Source of the DNA: Flavobacterium paronense
GTDB taxonomy: Bacteria; Bacteroidota; Bacteroidia; Flavobacteriales; Flavobacteriaceae
Direction of reading: 5' to 3'
Length of the DNA stretch: 64,000 bases
NCBI RefSeq assembly: GCF_030409795.1
Contig: NZ_JAUFQN010000019.1
Span: 1,054,001-1,118,000 of the forward strand
The notes beneath the pieces are model-generated. The model ran no database searches. It was not told the DNA's origin and saw nothing but the letters and a program-made list of their open reading frames with translations. This document shows positions 62,691 through 64,000 of the stretch, one piece after another. The translations under genes and the position numbers were made by a program. Positions within the stretch are counted from its first letter, which is position 1; every line of letters begins with the position of its first letter.

Positions 62691-62840
62691 TTTTTGCAGG
62701 TTTTTGTCACTTTTTGCAGGTTTCTGCAGGTTTTTGTCACTTTTTGTTACTTTTTGTATGTTTTTGCAGGTTTCTGCAGGTTTTTGTCACTTTTTGTTAC
62801 TTTTTGTATGTTTTTGCAGGTTTCTGCAGGTTTTTGCAGG
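62691..62840. repeat. Fifteen 10-bp units with phased T5 tracts, in a 50-bp higher-order repeat
   Basis: Each decamer begins TTTTT (or TTTCT) and ends GCAGG, GTCAC, GTTAC or GTATG. The order of five decamers at 62711-62760 is repeated exactly at 62761-62810 and begins again at 62811. T-tracts every 10 bp, close to one helical turn, should give strong intrinsic curvature. It lies upstream of the HU-family gene and has no real gene in it. Confidence 0.9.
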
Positions 62841-62921
62841 AAAAGGGAAAATAGAGAACGGAAAATAGAAAATAGACAGTTGTCTTTAAAGTTTAGCTCC
62901 TAAATTCTATTCTCTTTATAA

Positions 62922-62957
62922 AAAAAAACGCTCTGGAATTTCTTCCAGAGCGTTTTA
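62922..62957 (-). terminator. Terminator of the small membrane protein gene
   Basis: AAAAAACGCTCTGGAA pairs with TTCCAGAGCGTTTT around a short loop. On the minus strand it is followed by T-rich sequence. Confidence 0.88.
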
Positions 62958-62977
62958 CATTATGAAAATTCTAAAAC

Positions 62978-63373
62978 TTATTTCATTTTTCCGTTAACAA
63001 CTGCAACGGCAGCTCCTACAATAGATGCTACGAATATTGAAGCTACAATGCCAATTCCCATTAACTTAAAATCAATAGTTTCTTTATACATATTCATAAA
63101 GAAATTGTCGCTTAAGCTCATGAACAAAGCAATTCCGACAGCCATTTTAATTCCAGACATGCAAGTAGAAATGCCTTCTCCTTGTGAAAAGATATAAGAA
63201 ATTAAAAACCCAAAAAATAAGCAACCTAAGAAAATGAACATCATATTCTCTGGTCCTGAACCTTCTGGTTTTGGAAAAGTGTCTTTAAGTAAGATGCCCC
63301 AAACGAGCCATCCCATTAAAAAGTCAACAATTCCTCCAACAATTCCTCCGATAAAAAAGTTTTTTACATTCAT
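62978..63373 (-). CDS. Small polytopic membrane protein, function unknown
   Basis: From the ATG at 63373 (MNVKNFFIGGIVGGIVDFLM) the product has 131 residues with four membrane segments rich in Gly (FIGGIVGGIVDFLMGWLVWG, MMFIFLGCLFFGFLISYIF, GIKMAVGIALFMSL, MGIGIVASIFVASIVGAA). Similar short proteins are common in Flavobacterium, without assigned role. The start at 63439 is rejected because it would put a polar, low-complexity lead before the first segment. Confidence 0.7.
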   Translation of the reverse strand: MNVKNFFIGGIVGGIVDFLMGWLVWGILLKDTFPKPEGSGPENMMFIFLGCLFFGFLISYIFSQGEGISTCMSGIKMAVGIALFMSLSDNFFMNMYKETIDFKLMGIGIVASIFVASIVGAAVAVVNGKMK

Positions 63374-63523
63374 AATTAATAGTTTATTGGTTAATGAAAT
63401 AAAAATACCACTTAATGAACAATTGTTAAATTTTAACATAAATAATTATTAACTATTTAAAAATCAAGAATGTTAATAACCTAATTGGTAAAATATTGTG
63501 ATTTATTACTGTAAACCGGACAT

Positions 63524-63558
63524 AAAAAAAGCTTCTTAAATTTAATAAGAAGCTTTAC
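63524..63558 (-). terminator. Terminator of the proline iminopeptidase-like gene
   Basis: AAAGCTTCTTA and TAAGAAGCTTT form an 11-bp stem with a short AT loop; on the minus strand a T run follows. It lies 22 bases past the stop at 63580. Confidence 0.85.
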
Positions 63559-63579
63559 TATGAATAGGGTTTGTGATGG

Positions 63580-64000
63580 TTATGACTTTTTAAAATTCCC
63601 GCTGTCTACATCTTTCAAAAAGGAAATTACACCCGGAAAATAATGTTCCTGGTCATCATACTGTGAGCAATGACTTCCGTTTGGACAGTATAAAAATCGT
63701 CCGTTTTGGACTTCTTTGGATATCCATTCCATGTGTTTTGGGTCCATGGTATCATATTGTGCTCCAATAACTAAAGTTGGAATGGTTAGTGTTTTTAGTT
63801 TTGAGGTAACATCCCAGTCTTTTAAAGTAGCATCACCTGTAATTCCGAATTCACTCGGACCTTGCATAAACACATACACATTCGGATTTAAATGTTTGAA
63901 TGCTCTGTTTATTGATTCGGGCCATTTGTCAATAGGCATTCTCAAAATGTGTTCGGTGTAGTAATATTTGAATAGCAATTCTGCGTATTTTGGATTTTTA
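63580..64000 (-). CDS. C-terminal part of a proline iminopeptidase-like alpha/beta hydrolase (runs off the right edge)
   Basis: The frame stays open to base 64000; before the TTG at 63978 it continues with KNPKYAELLFKYYY, so that codon is not the start. The visible 140 residues hold the cap (LRMPIDKWPESINRAFKHLN, then VYVFMQGPSEFGITGDATLK) and the end of the hydrolase fold: IPTLVIGAQYDTMDP with the catalytic Asp and CPNGSHCSQYDD with the catalytic His. The nucleophilic Ser lies outside the window. The family removes N-terminal proline from peptides. Confidence 0.82.
   Translation of the reverse strand, partial: KNPKYAELLFKYYYTEHILRMPIDKWPESINRAFKHLNPNVYVFMQGPSEFGITGDATLKDWDVTSKLKTLTIPTLVIGAQYDTMDPKHMEWISKEVQNGRFLYCPNGSHCSQYDDQEHYFPGVISFLKDVDSGNFKKS

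Noticed and set aside
62656..62903. Cys/Phe-rich ORFs of about 70 residues
   Set aside because: They are translations of the 10-bp T-tract array (VFAGFCRFLS-like) with no other support.

Overview
The window looks like a chromosomal piece of a Flavobacterium-type Bacteroidota. The DNA is AT-rich, promoters follow the Bacteroidota pattern (a TTG, about 19-21 bp, then TAnnTTTG), Shine-Dalgarno sites are weak, and many products are lineage-typical (GIN-domain lipoproteins, TlpA-like lipoproteins, DnaJ with a reduced zinc region). I infer the genus-level placement from these features; I made no database comparison.

Layout. 1-9,015: mostly housekeeping and metabolic genes: a glutaminyl cyclotransferase fragment, an SRP RNA gene not captured by ORF calling, a dipeptide epimerase, an SDR oxidoreductase, a transaldolase-family aldolase, a TlpA-like lipoprotein, an ABC-F ATPase, a serine hydrolase, an HTH/DUF4870 protein with phased operator-like repeats, and a 2OG-Fe(II) dioxygenase. 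9,016-10,357: a 21-bp minisatellite and an orphan gene. 10,358-17,142: a restriction-modification island with two cytosine-5 methyltransferases, a PmeII-like endonuclease, a protein with two GHKL ATPase modules and a histidine-kinase-like H-box, and a receiver-like partner. 17,143-19,685: a repeat-rich zone with REP/BIME-like elements, a REP-associated tyrosine transposase (RAYT) framed by palindromes, and a DNA glycosylase gene. 19,686-24,768: the operon udk, ftsB-like, mutA, mutB, with a ParE-type toxin-antitoxin pair between the two mutase subunits and a palindromic repeat inside the mutB reading frame.

24,922-41,585: tRNA-Pro, trxB, a PadR/PspC/GIN-domain envelope cluster, DUF4870 and DUF4442 genes, a TIGR01777 epimerase, grpE-dnaJ, a NatAB-like ABC exporter, L-serine dehydratase and a large amidohydrolase. 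41,681-48,100: a fatty-acid beta-oxidation cluster (acyl-CoA dehydrogenase, thiolase, fused HAD/enoyl-CoA hydratase) apparently headed by a MarR regulator with a palindromic operator; a frameshifted four-helix-bundle gene flanked by inverted repeats lies between the regulator and the enzymes. 48,412-57,515: a small HTH protein, a Tat lipoprotein Xaa-Pro peptidase, several membrane proteins and an AlgI-type O-acyltransferase with an SGNH-like partner. 57,822-61,747: an accessory block with a nucleotidyltransferase-like gene, its overlapping partner and a 748-residue orphan. 61,748-64,000: more repeats, an HU-family protein behind a 10-bp phased T-tract array, a small membrane protein and a truncated proline iminopeptidase-like gene.

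The strongest candidate for an under-described system is the R-M island. A double-GHKL kinase-like protein and a divergent receiver appear co-transcribed with a methyltransferase and a restriction endonuclease, as if restriction were coupled to phosphorelay or DNA-superstructure sensing. The other accessory candidate is the NTase pair plus the orphan at 57.8-61.7 kb. A near-identical 52-bp promoter block lies upstream of that orphan and of an unrelated membrane protein gene 8.6 kb away.
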